Below are positions 48,520-59,674 of a DNA stretch of 64,000 bases, piece by piece. Below the pieces are notes generated by a model. That model was not told the origin of the DNA. It saw only the letters and a program-made list of their open reading frames with translations, and did no database searches. Position 1 is the stretch's first letter. Each line of letters begins with the position of its first letter. The stretch is from Rhodocyclaceae bacterium. GTDB lineage: Bacteria; Pseudomonadota; Gammaproteobacteria; Burkholderiales; Rhodocyclaceae. Location: assembly GCA_023150275.1 (NCBI GenBank), contig JAKLLG010000003.1:1-64000 (forward strand). The letters run 5' to 3'. A program made the position numbers and the translations under genes.

Positions 48520-48593
48520 TGGTGATGGGCGGAATCGAACCGCCGACCTATGGGTTATGAATCCATCGCTCTAACCGTCTGAGCTACATCACC
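48520..48593 (-). tRNA. tRNA-Met (CAT), elongator
   Basis: Reverse strand reads GGTGATGTAGCTCAGACGGT... with acceptor stem GGTGATG/CATCACC, D stem GCTC/GAGC, loop TTCATAA with anticodon CAT, and T stem GGCGG/CCGCC. The CCA end is encoded. Anticodon stem ATGGA/CCCAT with 'A-C' at its top, as in other betaproteobacterial tRNA-Met, and no Ile2 hallmarks. Confidence 0.85.
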
Positions 48594-48678
48594 GGGAAAG
48601 GGGTCGGATTATAGGGGGGGCGTTGCCGGCGGTCAAGTTTCCGTTTGCCTTGGCACTCTGTCGTATATAATTGATTCC

Positions 48679-49041
48679 ATGCCAGTTCCCGCAATTCTCA
48701 TGTCGATGTTGAACAGCGTTATCGGCCAAGCCGTTAATGCTGCAATGGAGAACGCAGTTTACGCGCCGCCGCCGGCTCCCGAGTTGGGTGTGGTTAGCGG
48801 ACGCGCATTCCCGGACGGAACTGCAATCGGCGAGTTGCAGCCGATCAACGGCTTGATGGAAATTACCATTGGCAGCAAGACATACCCGCGCGCGCCGGGC
48901 ATGCAGATTCGCAATCAGCAGAATCTGATCGTGATGCCGATGACGATTCAGGCCAAGATTCCCGTTCGCTATCAACTCGACGGCAGCGGCTCTGTTTTCC
49001 GTATCTGGCTGCTGACGCAAGCGGAAATCGCCGCCAAGTAA
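48679..49041 (+). CDS. Small protein of unknown function before miaB
   Basis: 120 residues, beginning [19 protein letters not shown] (amphipathic, perhaps a weak signal or membrane-contact helix), then a Pro-rich turn (APPPAPELG) and a beta-rich C-terminal half. No family recognised. It lies 22 bp before miaB in the same direction. Weak TATAAT-like sequence (TATATAATTG) at 48664-48673 sits right in front of it and may be the promoter for this gene and miaB. Confidence 0.6.
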   Translation: MPVPAILMSMLNSVIGQAVNAAMENAVYAPPPAPELGVVSGRAFPDGTAIGELQPINGLMEITIGSKTYPRAPGMQIRNQQNLIVMPMTIQAKIPVRYQLDGSGSVFRIWLLTQAEIAAK

Positions 49042-49063
49042 ACCCTCCCGAAGAATTCCCGCA

Positions 49064-50401
49064 ATGCCCAAGAAGCTCTTCATCCGCACCTTCGGGTGCC
49101 AGATGAACGAGTACGATTCGGACAAGATGGCCGACGTACTCCACGCTGCCGAAGGTGTCGTCAAGACCGACACGCCCGAGGACGCCGACATCATCATCTT
49201 CAACACCTGCTCGGTGCGCGAGAAGGCGCAGGAGAAGGTCTTCCACGACCTTGGTCGGGTTCGTCATCTGAAGCAGACGAACCCGAACCTCGTCATCGGC
49301 GTCGGCGGTTGCGTCGCCAGTCAGGAGGGCGCTGCGATCGTCGCCCGCGCACCTTACGTCGATGTCGTCTTCGGGCCGCAGACGCTGCACCGCCTGCCGC
49401 AACTGATCGCCGAGCGACGCGAGAAGGGCAAAGCGGCGGTCGACATCTCCTTTCCCGAGATCGAGAAATTCGATGCCATGCCGCCGGCGAAGGTCGAGGG
49501 AGCGGCGGCCTTCGTCTCGATCATGGAAGGCTGCTCGAAGTTCTGCACCTTCTGCATCGTGCCCTACACGCGCGGCGAGGAAGTCTCGCGCCCGTTCGAG
49601 GATGTGCTCACCGAGGTTGCCGGGTTGGCCGATCAGGGCGTCAAGGAAGTCACCTTGCTTGGTCAGAACGTAAACGCCTACCGCGGCGCGATGGCCGGCA
49701 GCAGTGAAATTGCTGATCTGGCGCTGCTGATCGAATACATCGCCGAGGTTCCCGGCATCGAGCGCATTCGCTACACGACCTCGCACCCGCGCGAGATGAC
49801 GCAGCGCCTGATCGACACCTACGCGAAGGTGCCCAAGCTCGTCTCGCATCTGCACCTGCCGGTGCAATCGGGTTCGGATCGCATCCTCGCCGCGATGAAG
49901 CGCAACTACACGACGCTCGAATACAAGTCGATCATCCGCAAGCTGCGCGCGGTGCGCCCCGACATTTCGCTGTCGACCGATTTCATCGTCGGCTTTCCTG
50001 GCGAGACAGAGGCTGACTTTGAAAAGACGATGAAGCTGATCGACGACGTCGGCTTCGATGCCTCGTTCTCGTTCATCTACAGCACTCGCCCCGGGACGCC
50101 GGCGGCCGAACTCGCGGATGACACGCCGGCCGACGTGAAAACGGCGCGCTTGATGCGCCTGCAGAAGCGCATCGAGGAACTGGCTGGAGCGGTTAGCGCG
50201 GCGATGGTCGGCAGCGTGCAGCGCGTGCTCATCGAAGGCGTCTCGAAGAAGAACGATGCCGAGCTTGCCGGGCGCACCGACAACAACCGCATCGTCAATT
50301 TCGTCGGCAACCCTCGACTGATTCACAGCTTCGCCGACCTGCGCATCACAGCGGCGCTGCCGCATTCGCTGCGCGGCGAGATCGTCATCCGTGAAAGCTA
50401 A
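49064..50401 (+). CDS. miaB: tRNA-2-methylthio-N6-dimethylallyladenosine synthase MiaB
   Basis: 445 residues: N-terminal UPF0004 domain with Cys in GCQMN, TCSVRE and GGCVA; radical SAM domain with CSKFCTFC (auxiliary cluster and SAM cluster); C-terminal TRAM domain. MiaB methylthiolates ms2i6A37 of tRNAs. Its stop overlaps the phoH start region. Beginning of the conserved miaB-phoH-ybeY-corC-lnt order. Confidence 0.97.
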   Translation: MPKKLFIRTFGCQMNEYDSDKMADVLHAAEGVVKTDTPEDADIIIFNTCSVREKAQEKVFHDLGRVRHLKQTNPNLVIGVGGCVASQEGAAIVARAPYVDVVFGPQTLHRLPQLIAERREKGKAAVDISFPEIEKFDAMPPAKVEGAAAFVSIMEGCSKFCTFCIVPYTRGEEVSRPFEDVLTEVAGLADQGVKEVTLLGQNVNAYRGAMAGSSEIADLALLIEYIAEVPGIERIRYTTSHPREMTQRLIDTYAKVPKLVSHLHLPVQSGSDRILAAMKRNYTTLEYKSIIRKLRAVRPDISLSTDFIVGFPGETEADFEKTMKLIDDVGFDASFSFIYSTRPGTPAAELADDTPADVKTARLMRLQKRIEELAGAVSAAMVGSVQRVLIEGVSKKNDAELAGRTDNNRIVNFVGNPRLIHSFADLRITAALPHSLRGEIVIRES

Positions 50402-51398
50402 GGCGCCGGTCAAACCCTCCTCGCGCCGGCGGCCGGTCGAGCTGCTGCTGTCGCCGGTCGACAACGCGCGCCTCGCCAACCTGTGCGGCGCGCTTGACGA
50501 GAACCTGCGCCAGATCGAAACGGCGCTCGACGTGACCATCGCCCGCCGTGGTGAGCGCTTCACGATCCACGGTACTTCGGACGCAGCATCGCGCGGCAGC
50601 GACGCGCTGCAGCACTTCTACGGCAAGGCCGGCGAATCGCTTTCGGTCGATGAAATCCAGCTCGGGCTGATCGAACTGCTCAATCGTCCGGTGCGCGGCA
50701 TAGCCGCCGCACACGGCGGCCAGGCGCCGGCGCTGATGACGAGGAAGACCGAACTGCACGGTCGCACGCCACGGCAGATCGAGTACCTCAAGAACATCCT
50801 CGAACACGACATCACCTTCGGTATCGGCCCAGCCGGCACCGGCAAGACCTATCTGGCGGTGGCCTGCGCAGTCGATGCGCTGGAACGCGAACTGGTTTCG
50901 CGCATCGTGCTGACACGGCCGGCGGTCGAAGCCGGCGAGCGCCTCGGCTTTCTCCCCGGCGATCTCGCGCAGAAGGTCGACCCCTACCTGCGCCCGCTCT
51001 ACGATGCGCTCTACGACCTGATGGGTTTCGATCGCGTGATGAAGATGCTGGAGAAGCAGGCGATCGAGATCGCGCCGCTCGCCTACATGCGCGGCCGTAC
51101 GCTGAACCACGCCTTCATCATCCTCGACGAAGCGCAGAACACGACGCCGGAGCAGATGAAGATGTTCCTTACCCGCATCGGCATCGGTGCCAAAGCGGTG
51201 ATTACCGGCGACGTAACGCAGATCGATCTGCCCAAGGGACAGAAGAGCGGCCTCATCGAAGCGCGGCGTATTCTCGGCGAGGTGCGCGGTATCGCGTTCA
51301 CCGAGTTCGGAGCCGAAGATGTCGTCCGTCATCCGCTGGTCGCGCGCATCGTGGCGGCCTACGAGGCGCATCTCAAGCAGCTGGAGTCGGGCAAATGA
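50391..51398 (+). CDS. ybeZ: PhoH-family ATPase YbeZ
   Basis: 335 residues: N-terminal KH-like region and a P-loop domain with [13 protein letters not shown] at about 146-158 and Walker [11 protein letters not shown]. PhoH/YbeZ binds RNA and partners with YbeY in ribosome maturation. GTG start overlaps the end of miaB by 11 bp. Confidence 0.93.
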   Translation: MKAKAPVKPSSRRRPVELLLSPVDNARLANLCGALDENLRQIETALDVTIARRGERFTIHGTSDAASRGSDALQHFYGKAGESLSVDEIQLGLIELLNRPVRGIAAAHGGQAPALMTRKTELHGRTPRQIEYLKNILEHDITFGIGPAGTGKTYLAVACAVDALERELVSRIVLTRPAVEAGERLGFLPGDLAQKVDPYLRPLYDALYDLMGFDRVMKMLEKQAIEIAPLAYMRGRTLNHAFIILDEAQNTTPEQMKMFLTRIGIGAKAVITGDVTQIDLPKGQKSGLIEARRILGEVRGIAFTEFGAEDVVRHPLVARIVAAYEAHLKQLESGK

Positions 51399-51838
51399 AG
51401 TCTTCGCGCCGCCTCAACCTGTCGGTGCAATACGCTTGTAACGAAAACGACATACCATCGCGGCCGCAGATTCGCGCCTGGGCGCGCGCGGCGCTTGCCG
51501 GCGGCGGCCAGGTGACGGTGCGCTATGTCGATACCGACGAAGGGCGCGCGCTCAACCGCGATTATCGCGGCAAGGACTACGCGACCAATGTGCTCTCCTT
51601 CGTCTATGAAGCGGAGCCGCTGACGGTAGGCGATCTGGTCATCTGCGCGCCGGTCGTCGCCACCGAGGCGAAGGCACAGGGCAAGACTGCCGAGGCGCAC
51701 CATGCCCACCTGATCGTGCACGGCATGCTGCATCTGCAGGGATACGACCACGAAACCTCCGTCGCAGACGCCGAGTGCATGGAAGAGAAAGAAAGGGAGA
51801 TTCTGGCCGGACTCGGGTATTCCGATCCGTACCGATAA
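51395..51838 (+). CDS. ybeY: Endoribonuclease YbeY
   Basis: 147 residues with the zinc site [12 protein letters not shown] (three His) and [15 protein letters not shown]. YbeY processes the 3' end of 16S rRNA and takes part in ribosome quality control. ATG overlaps the ybeZ stop (ATGA). Confidence 0.96.
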   Translation: MKSSRRLNLSVQYACNENDIPSRPQIRAWARAALAGGGQVTVRYVDTDEGRALNRDYRGKDYATNVLSFVYEAEPLTVGDLVICAPVVATEAKAQGKTAEAHHAHLIVHGMLHLQGYDHETSVADAECMEEKEREILAGLGYSDPYR

Positions 51839-51843
51839 TCCGC

Positions 51844-52689
51844 ATGGAAGATTCCAGCCACAAACCCGGGTTTTTCGAGCGCCTGTCGGCCCTGCTGTTG
51901 CGCGAACCCGAAGACCGCGAACAGCTGATCCAGTTGCTCCACTCCGCCTGCGAGCGCAACCTGCTCGATGCCGATGCCTTGTCGATCACCGAGGGCGCCC
52001 TGTCGGCTTCCGAAACCGCCGTGCGCGACGTGATGGTGCCGCGTGCGCAGATGGACATGCTCGACGTCAGTGATTCTGCCGAGGATATCCTGCGTCGCGT
52101 GGTTGCCGCTGCGCACTCCCGCTTTCCGGTGTACGACGGCGATCGCGACAACGTGGTCGGCGTTCTGCTGGCAAAGGATCTGCTGCGCCTGCAGACTGAT
52201 CCATCCTTTGACCCCCGCATCTGGCTGCGCCCCGTCGTATTCATTCCGGAGTCGAAGCGTCTCAACGTGCTCCTGCGCGAATTTCGTGTCTCGCGCAACC
52301 ACATGGCGATCGTGATCGATGAGCACGGCGGTGTCGCCGGCCTGGTAACGATCGAGGACGTGCTTGAACAGATCGTTGGCGATATCGAGGACGAATACGA
52401 TTTTGACGAGGCCGAAGACAATATCCGCCTCGACAAATCCGGGCGCTACCGGGTCAAGGCACAAACGGAGATTGCCGATTTCAACGCCGCCTTCGGCTGC
52501 TCGCTGTCGGATGAGAGTGCTGATACCGTCGGTGGCCTGATCCTCAGCCAGCTCGGTCGTGTACCGAAACGCAACGAAACGGTCGAACTTGGCGGGATGC
52601 AGGTGCGCGTTTTGCGCGCGGATAGCCGCCGTCTTTATACGCTGCTCGTCGCGGCTCCCGTCGAGCGCCACGGCACCCCGGGCGCGTGA
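51844..52689 (+). CDS. corC: CorC-type CBS-domain protein
   Basis: 281 residues: CBS pair (VRDVMVPRAQMDMLDV, MAIVIDEHGGVAGLVTIEDVLEQIVGDIEDEYD) then the CorC/HlyC C-terminal domain. It is linked to Mg2+/Co2+ efflux control. No membrane domain, unlike larger HlyC/CorC proteins. Start at 51844; the GTGA overlap with lnt is at its end. Confidence 0.93.
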   Translation: MEDSSHKPGFFERLSALLLREPEDREQLIQLLHSACERNLLDADALSITEGALSASETAVRDVMVPRAQMDMLDVSDSAEDILRRVVAAAHSRFPVYDGDRDNVVGVLLAKDLLRLQTDPSFDPRIWLRPVVFIPESKRLNVLLREFRVSRNHMAIVIDEHGGVAGLVTIEDVLEQIVGDIEDEYDFDEAEDNIRLDKSGRYRVKAQTEIADFNAAFGCSLSDESADTVGGLILSQLGRVPKRNETVELGGMQVRVLRADSRRLYTLLVAAPVERHGTPGA

Positions 52690-54206
52690 GGACCGTTACC
52701 CGCTGCCTGCCCCTGTTCGCGGCTGCGGCACTCGGTGCGGCAGGCGTTCTTGCCTTTGCGCCGTTCGCCATGGTTCCGCTTGCCTGGCTGGTTGCCGGCG
52801 GACTCTACTGGTTGCAACTGCGCGCCGCCACGGTACGTGCAGGTTTTCTGCTCGGTCTCGCGTTCGGTCTTGGCTACTTTCTGACGGGCACCTCATGGGT
52901 CTATGTCAGCATGTCCGTTTTCGGCGGCATGTCGCCACCGCTGGCTGCATTTGCCACGATTCTCTTCTGCGCCTATCTCGCCGTGTTTCCGGCGCTGGCC
53001 GGCGCGCTCTTCGTTCGCCTGCGCCGCAACCGCTTCTTCCCCGATGCGGCATGCTTCGCAGCGCTGTGGGCACTCAGTGAATGGCTGCGCGGCTGGCTGT
53101 TCACCGGCTTTCCCTGGCTCGCGCTCGGTTACTCGCAGACGCCGCCCAGCCCGCTGGCGGGCTTTGCGCCGCTGCTCGGCGTTTACGGTGTTTCGCTTGC
53201 GGTTGCGCTGCTCGGCGCTGCCTTCGCCGAGTTGCTGCGCCGCTGGTTCGCGGTGCCCTGTGCCGGCGCCGGGCGTCTTGCCTGCGGCACCGCTCCGATG
53301 CTCACAGCGCTGGCGCTGCTGATGCTCGGCGCCGGCCTCGGGGAGCAGCGCTGGAGCGAGCCGCACGGCGCTCCCCTGCGCGTTGCCTTGCTGCAGGGCA
53401 ATGTTCCGCAGGACCTGAAATGGCGCCCGGAAAAACTCGGCGAGTCGCTGACGATCTACGGCGAGTTGATGCGTGCACACCCGGCGACGCTGACCGTGCT
53501 GCCGGAAACGGCGATTCCGACCTTCCTCGACAGCCTGCCGCGCCCCACCCTCGAAACTTTGCTCGATCATGCGACCGCGCAACGCGGCGACATCCTCTTC
53601 GGCATTGCGGTTGGCGATGGCGAACGCTATGCGAACGCCGCCGTCAGCGTGGGCGATTCGCCCACCCAGCTTTACGCCAAATCGCACCTGGTTCCTTTCG
53701 GCGAGTTCGTGCCACCGGGTTTCCAGTGGTTCCTCGACCTGATGCGCATCCCGATGGGCAATTTCATGCCCGGGCCGGATCGCCAGTCGCCGCTCGAAAT
53801 TGCCGGCCAGAAAGTGGCAGTGAATATCTGCTACGAAGATCTGTTCGGCGACGAAATCATCCGTGCGCTGCCCGCGGCGACGCTGCTTGTTAACCTCTCC
53901 AATACCGCCTGGTTCGGCGATTCGCTGGCGCAACCGCAGCACCTGCAGATCGCGCAGATGCGCGCGCTCGAAACCGGGCGGCCGATGCTGCGCGCCACCA
54001 ATACCGGCATGACCGCCGTCGTGTTGCCGGACGGTACGGTGCAATCGGTGCTCGCGCCCTTCACGCGCGATGCGCTGCTTGCGGAAGTGCAGGGTCACGC
54101 GGGTACGACCCCCTATGTTCGCTGGGGGAACCCGAGTGTGCTGATACTGGCGTTGATCGTGCTGGCTGTCGTCGCGTTCACCCGCAAAAGTCGGCAAACC
54201 CAGTAA
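52686..54206 (+). CDS. lnt: Apolipoprotein N-acyltransferase
   Basis: 506 residues: six N-terminal membrane helices and a C-terminal nitrilase-like domain with catalytic Glu (LPETAIPTF), Lys (AKSHLVPFGEFVP) and Cys (VNICYEDLFGDE). Lnt adds the third acyl chain to lipoproteins at the inner membrane. GTG start overlaps corC. Confidence 0.95.
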   Translation: MRTVTRCLPLFAAAALGAAGVLAFAPFAMVPLAWLVAGGLYWLQLRAATVRAGFLLGLAFGLGYFLTGTSWVYVSMSVFGGMSPPLAAFATILFCAYLAVFPALAGALFVRLRRNRFFPDAACFAALWALSEWLRGWLFTGFPWLALGYSQTPPSPLAGFAPLLGVYGVSLAVALLGAAFAELLRRWFAVPCAGAGRLACGTAPMLTALALLMLGAGLGEQRWSEPHGAPLRVALLQGNVPQDLKWRPEKLGESLTIYGELMRAHPATLTVLPETAIPTFLDSLPRPTLETLLDHATAQRGDILFGIAVGDGERYANAAVSVGDSPTQLYAKSHLVPFGEFVPPGFQWFLDLMRIPMGNFMPGPDRQSPLEIAGQKVAVNICYEDLFGDEIIRALPAATLLVNLSNTAWFGDSLAQPQHLQIAQMRALETGRPMLRATNTGMTAVVLPDGTVQSVLAPFTRDALLAEVQGHAGTTPYVRWGNPSVLILALIVLAVVAFTRKSRQTQ

Positions 54207-54251
54207 AATCAACCCTTTTGAAATTCCCTGAAAGTCCCCGAGAGTCGATTT

Positions 54252-55148
54252 ATGCCAACCTTCCAGGAAGTCATCCTGCGTCTGCAGCAGTTCTGGGATA
54301 AACAGGGCTGCGCGCTGCTGCAGCCCTACGATATCGAAGTCGGTGCCGGTACCTTTCACACCGCCACCTTCCTGCGCGCGATCGGCCCGGAGCCGTGGAA
54401 TGCCGCCTACGTGCAGCCTTCGCGCCGGCCGAAGGACGGCCGCTACGGCGAGAACCCGAACCGCCTGCAGCATTACTACCAGTATCAGGTGGTGCTGAAG
54501 CCGTCGCCGCTGAACATTCAGGAGCTCTACCTGCAGTCGCTGGAAGCGCTGGGCATCAACCTCAAGGAACACGACATCCGCTTCGTCGAGGACGACTGGG
54601 AATCGCCGACGCTCGGTGCCTGGGGTCTCGGCTGGGAAGTGTGGCTGGACGGCATGGAAGTGACGCAGTTTACCTACTTCCAGGAAGTCGGCTCGCTGAC
54701 CTGCAAGCCGGTGTTGGGCGAGATCACCTACGGCCTCGAACGCCTGGCGATGTACCTGCAGGGCGTCGAGAACGTCTACGACCTGGTCTGGGCCGAAGGT
54801 CCGGGCTACCGCATCACTTACGGCGACGTCTATCACCAGAACGAGGTCGAGCAGTCGAAGTACAACTTCGAGCACTCCAACGTCGAGATCCTGTTCCGCC
54901 ACTTCGGCGAACACGAATCGGAAGCGAAGCGCCTGATGGCGGCCAACCTCGCGCTGCCGGCCTTCGAGCAGGTGATGAAGTGTTCGCATACTTTCAACCT
55001 GCTCGACGCCCGCGGCGCCATCTCGGTCACCGAGCGCGCCGCCTACATCGGCCGCGTCCGTGCGCTGGCGCGCGAAGTCGCACAGGCCTACTACAACTCG
55101 CGTGAAGCCCTCGGCTTCCCCATGGTCAAGAATGGGGAGAGCAAATAA
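54252..55148 (+). CDS. glyQ: Glycyl-tRNA synthetase alpha subunit
   Basis: 298 residues matching the tetrameric bacterial GlyRS alpha chain ([48 protein letters not shown]). It catalyses glycine activation with GlyS. Followed directly by glyS with a one-base overlap. Confidence 0.97.
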   Translation: MPTFQEVILRLQQFWDKQGCALLQPYDIEVGAGTFHTATFLRAIGPEPWNAAYVQPSRRPKDGRYGENPNRLQHYYQYQVVLKPSPLNIQELYLQSLEALGINLKEHDIRFVEDDWESPTLGAWGLGWEVWLDGMEVTQFTYFQEVGSLTCKPVLGEITYGLERLAMYLQGVENVYDLVWAEGPGYRITYGDVYHQNEVEQSKYNFEHSNVEILFRHFGEHESEAKRLMAANLALPAFEQVMKCSHTFNLLDARGAISVTERAAYIGRVRALAREVAQAYYNSREALGFPMVKNGESK

Positions 55149-57232
55149 TGAACAAGACCCTGCTCGTCGAACTCCGTACCGAGGAACTGCCGCCGAAGGC
55201 GCTCTCCAGACTCGGTGAAGTCTTTGCCGCTGGCGTCCATGCCGGCCTCGCTGACCGCAACCTGGTGCAAGCCGGGGGCGACTACAAGTGGTTCGCGACG
55301 CCGCGCCGGCTTGCGGTGCAGATTCCGCAGGTGCTCGTTGTGGCGCCGGACGCGAAGGTGCACGAGAAGATCATGCCGGTGTCCGTGGCGCTCGATGCTG
55401 CCGGCAACCCGAGCCCGGCGCTGCTGAAGAAGCTGGAGGCCAAAGGCATCCCGGCTTCCGAGATCGCAAAGTTCGAGAAGCGCATGGACGGCAAGTCCGA
55501 GACCTTCTTCTACGAAGCCACCGTCAAGGGCGTCAAGCTCGAAGACGTGCTCGGCGGCATCGTCGGCGATGCGCTGAAGAAACTGCCGATCCCGAAGGTG
55601 ATGCGCTGGGGCGATTCCGACGTGCAGTTCGTGCGTCCGGTGCATGGCCTCGTCATGCTGCACGGCGAGCACGTCGTGGCGGGTGAGGCGCTCGGCCTGA
55701 CGAGCGGAAATACCACGCTCGGCCACCGTTTCCTCTCCGACGGCACCATCGTGCTGGCTTCGGCCGATGAATACGAGAGCAAGCTGGAGTCGGCCGGCAA
55801 GGTCGTCGCCGCCTTCGCCCGTCGTCGCGAGATCATCGCCAAGGCGCTGCAGGCCAAGGCCGACGAACTCGGCGCCCAGGTCAAGCTGCTTGATGCGCTG
55901 CTCGACGAAGTGACGGCACTGGTCGAGTGGCCGGTGATCTACGTCAGCGAGTTCGAATCGGAATACCTCGAAGTGCCGCAGGAATGCCTGATCCTGACGA
56001 TGCAGGCGAACCAGAAATATTTCCCGCTCTTCGACGCCGCCGGCAAGCTGCAGAACCGCTTCCTGATCGTCTCCAACATGGCGGTCGCCGACCCGACCAA
56101 CATCGTCACCGGCAACGCCCGCGTCGTGCGGCCGCGCCTGTCGGATGCCCGCTTCTTCTTCGAGCAGGACAAGAAGAACGGTTTCGTGTCGCGCGCGATG
56201 AAGCTCGGCTCGGTCGTCTATCACAACAAGCTCGGTTCGCTCGGCGATCGCGCGCAGCGCATGGCGACTGTCGCGGCGTTCGTTGCCGGCAAGCTCGGGG
56301 CCGATGCGAACCTGGCGCGCAACGCCGGCCTGCTGTGCAAGGTCGACCTGCTCACCGACATGGTCGGCGAATTCCCGGAACTGCAGGGCATCATGGGCCG
56401 CTATTACGCGCAGCACGAAGGCGCCAAGCCCGATGTTGCGGAAGCGATGGATCATCATTACCGCCCGCGCTTCGCCGGCGACCTGCTGCCGGAGAGCAAC
56501 ATCTCGTGTTCGGTGGCGATCGCCGACAAGCTGGATGCCCTGGCCGGTTTCTTCGGCATCGGCCAGGTGCCGACCGGCGACAAGGATCCCTTCGGCCTGC
56601 GCCGCGCGTCCCTCGGCGTGCTGCGCATCCTCATGGAAAAACCGCTGCCGCTCGATCTCGGCGAGCTCATCGCCGCGGCCGCGCAGGCCTTCCCGGCAGG
56701 CATGCTTTCCGCAGCCGGTTTCGAGAGCCAACTGCACGACTTCATGCTCGACCGTCTGCGTGGCTACCTGCGTGATGCCGGTCACGGCCAGGACGTTGTC
56801 GAGGCCGTATTGGCGCAGCGCCCGACGCGCATCGACCTGGTGCCCGCCAAGCTGCAGGCCGTGCAGCAATTCCTCGCGCACGATGCGGCGCAGGCGCTGG
56901 CTGCCGCCAACAAGCGCATCGGCAACATCCTCAAGAAAGCCGAAGGCGCCATTCCTGACCCGGATGTCTCGCTGCTGCAGGAAGCCGCCGAGAAGGCCCT
57001 GTTCGAGCGCGTCGTGCAACTCGCGCCGCTGGTGAAATCGCACGTCGCCAACCGAGACTATGCCGATGCGCTGATCGCACTTGCTGGCGTGCGCGCCGAG
57101 GTCGACCGCTTCTTCGACGAAGTGATGGTCAACACCGAGGAGCCACTGGTGCGTGCCAACCGCCTCGGCTTGCTCAAGTCGCTGCACGAACAACTGAACG
57201 CAGTGGCCGATATCTCGAAGCTGGCGGTATGA
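55148..57232 (+). CDS. glyS: Glycyl-tRNA synthetase beta subunit
   Basis: 694 residues, the usual length for the beta chain ([15 protein letters not shown] at the N-terminus, [28 protein letters not shown]). It binds tRNA-Gly and completes the alpha2beta2 enzyme. Its stop overlaps gmhB by 4 bp. Confidence 0.97.
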   Translation: MNKTLLVELRTEELPPKALSRLGEVFAAGVHAGLADRNLVQAGGDYKWFATPRRLAVQIPQVLVVAPDAKVHEKIMPVSVALDAAGNPSPALLKKLEAKGIPASEIAKFEKRMDGKSETFFYEATVKGVKLEDVLGGIVGDALKKLPIPKVMRWGDSDVQFVRPVHGLVMLHGEHVVAGEALGLTSGNTTLGHRFLSDGTIVLASADEYESKLESAGKVVAAFARRREIIAKALQAKADELGAQVKLLDALLDEVTALVEWPVIYVSEFESEYLEVPQECLILTMQANQKYFPLFDAAGKLQNRFLIVSNMAVADPTNIVTGNARVVRPRLSDARFFFEQDKKNGFVSRAMKLGSVVYHNKLGSLGDRAQRMATVAAFVAGKLGADANLARNAGLLCKVDLLTDMVGEFPELQGIMGRYYAQHEGAKPDVAEAMDHHYRPRFAGDLLPESNISCSVAIADKLDALAGFFGIGQVPTGDKDPFGLRRASLGVLRILMEKPLPLDLGELIAAAAQAFPAGMLSAAGFESQLHDFMLDRLRGYLRDAGHGQDVVEAVLAQRPTRIDLVPAKLQAVQQFLAHDAAQALAAANKRIGNILKKAEGAIPDPDVSLLQEAAEKALFERVVQLAPLVKSHVANRDYADALIALAGVRAEVDRFFDEVMVNTEEPLVRANRLGLLKSLHEQLNAVADISKLAV

Positions 57233-57762
57233 AACTCATCATCCTCGACCGCGACGGCGTCATCAACTTCGACTCCGACCAGTACATCAAGTCACCGGCG
57301 GAGTGGAAGCCGATCCCCGGCAGCCCGGAGGCGATCGCGCGGCTGAATCAGGCCGGCTATCGCGTGGTCGTCGCGACCAATCAATCGGGTGTCGGTCGCG
57401 GTCTGTTCGAAATGGATACGCTCAACGCCATTCACGAAAAGATGCACAAAACGATCGCCGCGGCCGGCGGCCGCATCGATGCCGTGTTCTACTGCCCGCA
57501 CGCCGCCGACGCCAAGTGCGATTGCCGGAAGCCGAAACCCGGCATGTTCGAACGTATCGCTGCCTGTTACAACATCGACCTGACCAGTGTGCCGGCGATC
57601 GGCGATTCGTTGCGCGACCTGCAGGCCGCCGAGGCTTCCGGTGCGCTGCCGATGCTGGTGCTTACCGGCAAGGGGAAGAAGACGCAGGCGGAAGGCGGTC
57701 TTCCGGACGATACGCTGGTTTTCGACAATCTCGCCGCCGCGGTTGACGATCTCCTTTCCTGA
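57229..57762 (+). CDS. gmhB: D-glycero-beta-D-manno-heptose 1,7-bisphosphate 7-phosphatase
   Basis: 177 residues of the HAD family: [13 protein letters not shown] nucleophile motif, [10 protein letters not shown], the zinc loop [19 protein letters not shown], and [15 protein letters not shown]. It makes heptose-1-phosphate for the LPS core. Confidence 0.93.
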   Translation: MKLIILDRDGVINFDSDQYIKSPAEWKPIPGSPEAIARLNQAGYRVVVATNQSGVGRGLFEMDTLNAIHEKMHKTIAAAGGRIDAVFYCPHAADAKCDCRKPKPGMFERIAACYNIDLTSVPAIGDSLRDLQAAEASGALPMLVLTGKGKKTQAEGGLPDDTLVFDNLAAAVDDLLS

Positions 57763-57771
57763 TACCCGCCG

Positions 57772-58527
57772 ATGCACCTTTTCCGCTCCCTGCTGTTCCT
57801 TGTGCTTGTCTCTGTGTGGACGATGCTCTTTGGCACCGTCCTGGTCATTGCGATGCTCGGTCCGCTATTGCCGCGCTTTCGCATTGTCTGGTACTACCGC
57901 CGCGGTTTCATGTGGTTCATCAAGCACGTGCTCGGCATCACGCATGAAATCCAGGGGCGTGAGAATCTGCCGCGCGAGCCTTCGGTGATTCTTGCCAAAC
58001 ATCAGTCGGCGTGGGAGACGGTGGCGCTGCAGGATCTGGTGCCGGAACGCACCTACTGCGTCTTCGTGCTGAAAAAGGAATTGCTGCGCCTGCCGTTCTT
58101 CGGCTGGGGACTGGCCTCGCTGCAGTCGATCTCGATCGATCGTGCCGCCGGTCGCGAGGCGCTCAATCAGGTGGTTGCGCAGGGGGCAGACCGGCTCAAG
58201 CGCGGCTTCTGGATCATCATCTTCCCCGAGGGAACGCGTGTTGCGCCGGGTGAAACTCGTCGCTACAAACCTGGCGGCGCCTATCTCGCCATGCAGACTG
58301 GCGCCAAGGTGGTGCCGGTGGCGCACAACGCCGGCGAATGCTGGCCGCGCAATGCATGGGTCAAGCATCCGGGACATGTCGTCGTCAGCATCGGTCCGGC
58401 CATCGACGCAGCCGGGCTGACGCAGGACGAAATCAATACGCGTGCCGAGGCCTGGATCGAAGCCGAGATGCGTCGCCTTTCGCCACACCGTTACCGGGAT
58501 GCCCGCGAACAAGCGCTTGCCGCCTGA
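57772..58527 (+). CDS. plsC: 1-acyl-sn-glycerol-3-phosphate acyltransferase
   Basis: 251 residues: N-terminal membrane helix, then the acyltransferase motifs. The usual NHx4D reads KHQSAWE, i.e. His followed by Glu in place of Asp, as in a known betaproteobacterial variant; motif III is FPEGTRVAPG. It makes phosphatidic acid at the inner membrane. Follows gmhB by 9 bp. Confidence 0.9.
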   Translation: MHLFRSLLFLVLVSVWTMLFGTVLVIAMLGPLLPRFRIVWYYRRGFMWFIKHVLGITHEIQGRENLPREPSVILAKHQSAWETVALQDLVPERTYCVFVLKKELLRLPFFGWGLASLQSISIDRAAGREALNQVVAQGADRLKRGFWIIIFPEGTRVAPGETRRYKPGGAYLAMQTGAKVVPVAHNAGECWPRNAWVKHPGHVVVSIGPAIDAAGLTQDEINTRAEAWIEAEMRRLSPHRYRDAREQALAA

Positions 58528-59281
58528 AACGCCGGCCAGTGGTCAGTTGGCGCTGCCGCTCGGCGGCCTGCCACTGGCGGCCGATGAAGAGGTGCGGCAC
58601 ATCGCGCTCGGCGACCGGATTGTTCCCTACCTGTTGCGCCGGGCCAGCCGGCGGACGATCGGTCTGGCGATCGATCACCGTGGCCTGCGCGTAGGTGCGC
58701 CACGCCGGACGTCGCTTGCCGAAGTGGAGGCGCTGATCGTCCGGCATGCCGCATGGGTGGTCGACAAACTCGACGAATGGCGCACGCGCCGCCGCCCTGA
58801 ACCGCTCTCCCTCGCCGATGGAGTACGCCTGCCGTATCTCGGCCGCGATCTGACGCTGCACCTCGCGACAGGCAGCAATCGGGCCGTATGGGGCGAGGCG
58901 ACGCTCACGCTCTGCCTGCGGGCCGGGAGTGCGCCCGGCCCGCAGCTGGAAAAGGCACTGCGCGAACGGGCGCGCGAGCTGTTTGCGTTGCGCCTGCATG
59001 CGTTGGCGAGTGCGGTTGGTGTTGACGTTCCGGCGCTTGCGCTGTCCTCCGCGCGCACCCGCTGGGGCAGTTGCAGCACCAGGAGCGGCATTCGCCTCAA
59101 CTGGCGGCTCATTCATTTCCCCGAAACGGTGATCGACTATGTTGTCGTTCACGAACTGGCGCACCTGCGCCATATGAACCACGGGCCGCGTTTCTGGTCT
59201 CTGGTGGAGTCCGCCTGCCCCGACTACCGGGCGCTGCGCGTTGAATTACAGCGCCTTGCTGCCCACATTCCTCATTGGTGA
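58499..59281 (+). CDS. YgjP-like metallopeptidase
   Basis: 260 residues. The C-terminal two thirds are a YgjP/DUF45 domain: [22 protein letters not shown] and the zinc motif [16 protein letters not shown]. The start at 58499 overlaps plsC by 29 bp; the first ~35 residues are likely disordered. Function in bacteria is uncertain; related proteins resemble SprT/WLM proteases. Confidence 0.85.
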   Translation: MPANKRLPPETPASGQLALPLGGLPLAADEEVRHIALGDRIVPYLLRRASRRTIGLAIDHRGLRVGAPRRTSLAEVEALIVRHAAWVVDKLDEWRTRRRPEPLSLADGVRLPYLGRDLTLHLATGSNRAVWGEATLTLCLRAGSAPGPQLEKALRERARELFALRLHALASAVGVDVPALALSSARTRWGSCSTRSGIRLNWRLIHFPETVIDYVVVHELAHLRHMNHGPRFWSLVESACPDYRALRVELQRLAAHIPHW

Positions 59282-59286
59282 TGAAC

Positions 59287-59673
59287 ATGCGCATCCTGCA
59301 TACCATGATTCGCGTTGGCGATCTCGACCGCTCGATTTCCTTTTACACCGAAGTCCTCGGCATGCGCCTGCTGCGCCGACAGGACTATCCCGATGGCCGC
59401 TTTACGCTTGCCTTCGTTGGCTACGGCGACGAAGCCGCGGGCGCTGTCCTGGAGTTGACGCATAACTGGGATACGCCGTCCTACGATCTTGGCAACGGTT
59501 TCGGCCATGTCGCGATCGCCGTTCCCGATGCCAAGGCGGCGTGCGATGCCATTCGTGCGCGGGGTGGCAAGGTGGTGCGCGAGGCCGGCCCGATGAAGCA
59601 TGGCTCGACGGTGATTGCCTTTGTCGAGGACCCCGATGGCTACAAGATTGAACTGATCCAGCGCAAGGACTGA
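59287..59673 (+). CDS. gloA: Lactoylglutathione lyase
   Basis: 128 residues: [30 protein letters not shown] and [22 protein letters not shown] give the His/Glu metal set of Ni-type glyoxalase I. It converts the hemithioacetal of methylglyoxal and glutathione to lactoylglutathione. ATG 59287 is chosen by family N-terminus; ATG 59281 would add two residues and overlap the previous stop. Confidence 0.93.
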   Translation: MRILHTMIRVGDLDRSISFYTEVLGMRLLRRQDYPDGRFTLAFVGYGDEAAGAVLELTHNWDTPSYDLGNGFGHVAIAVPDAKAACDAIRARGGKVVREAGPMKHGSTVIAFVEDPDGYKIELIQRKD

Positions 59674-59674
59674 C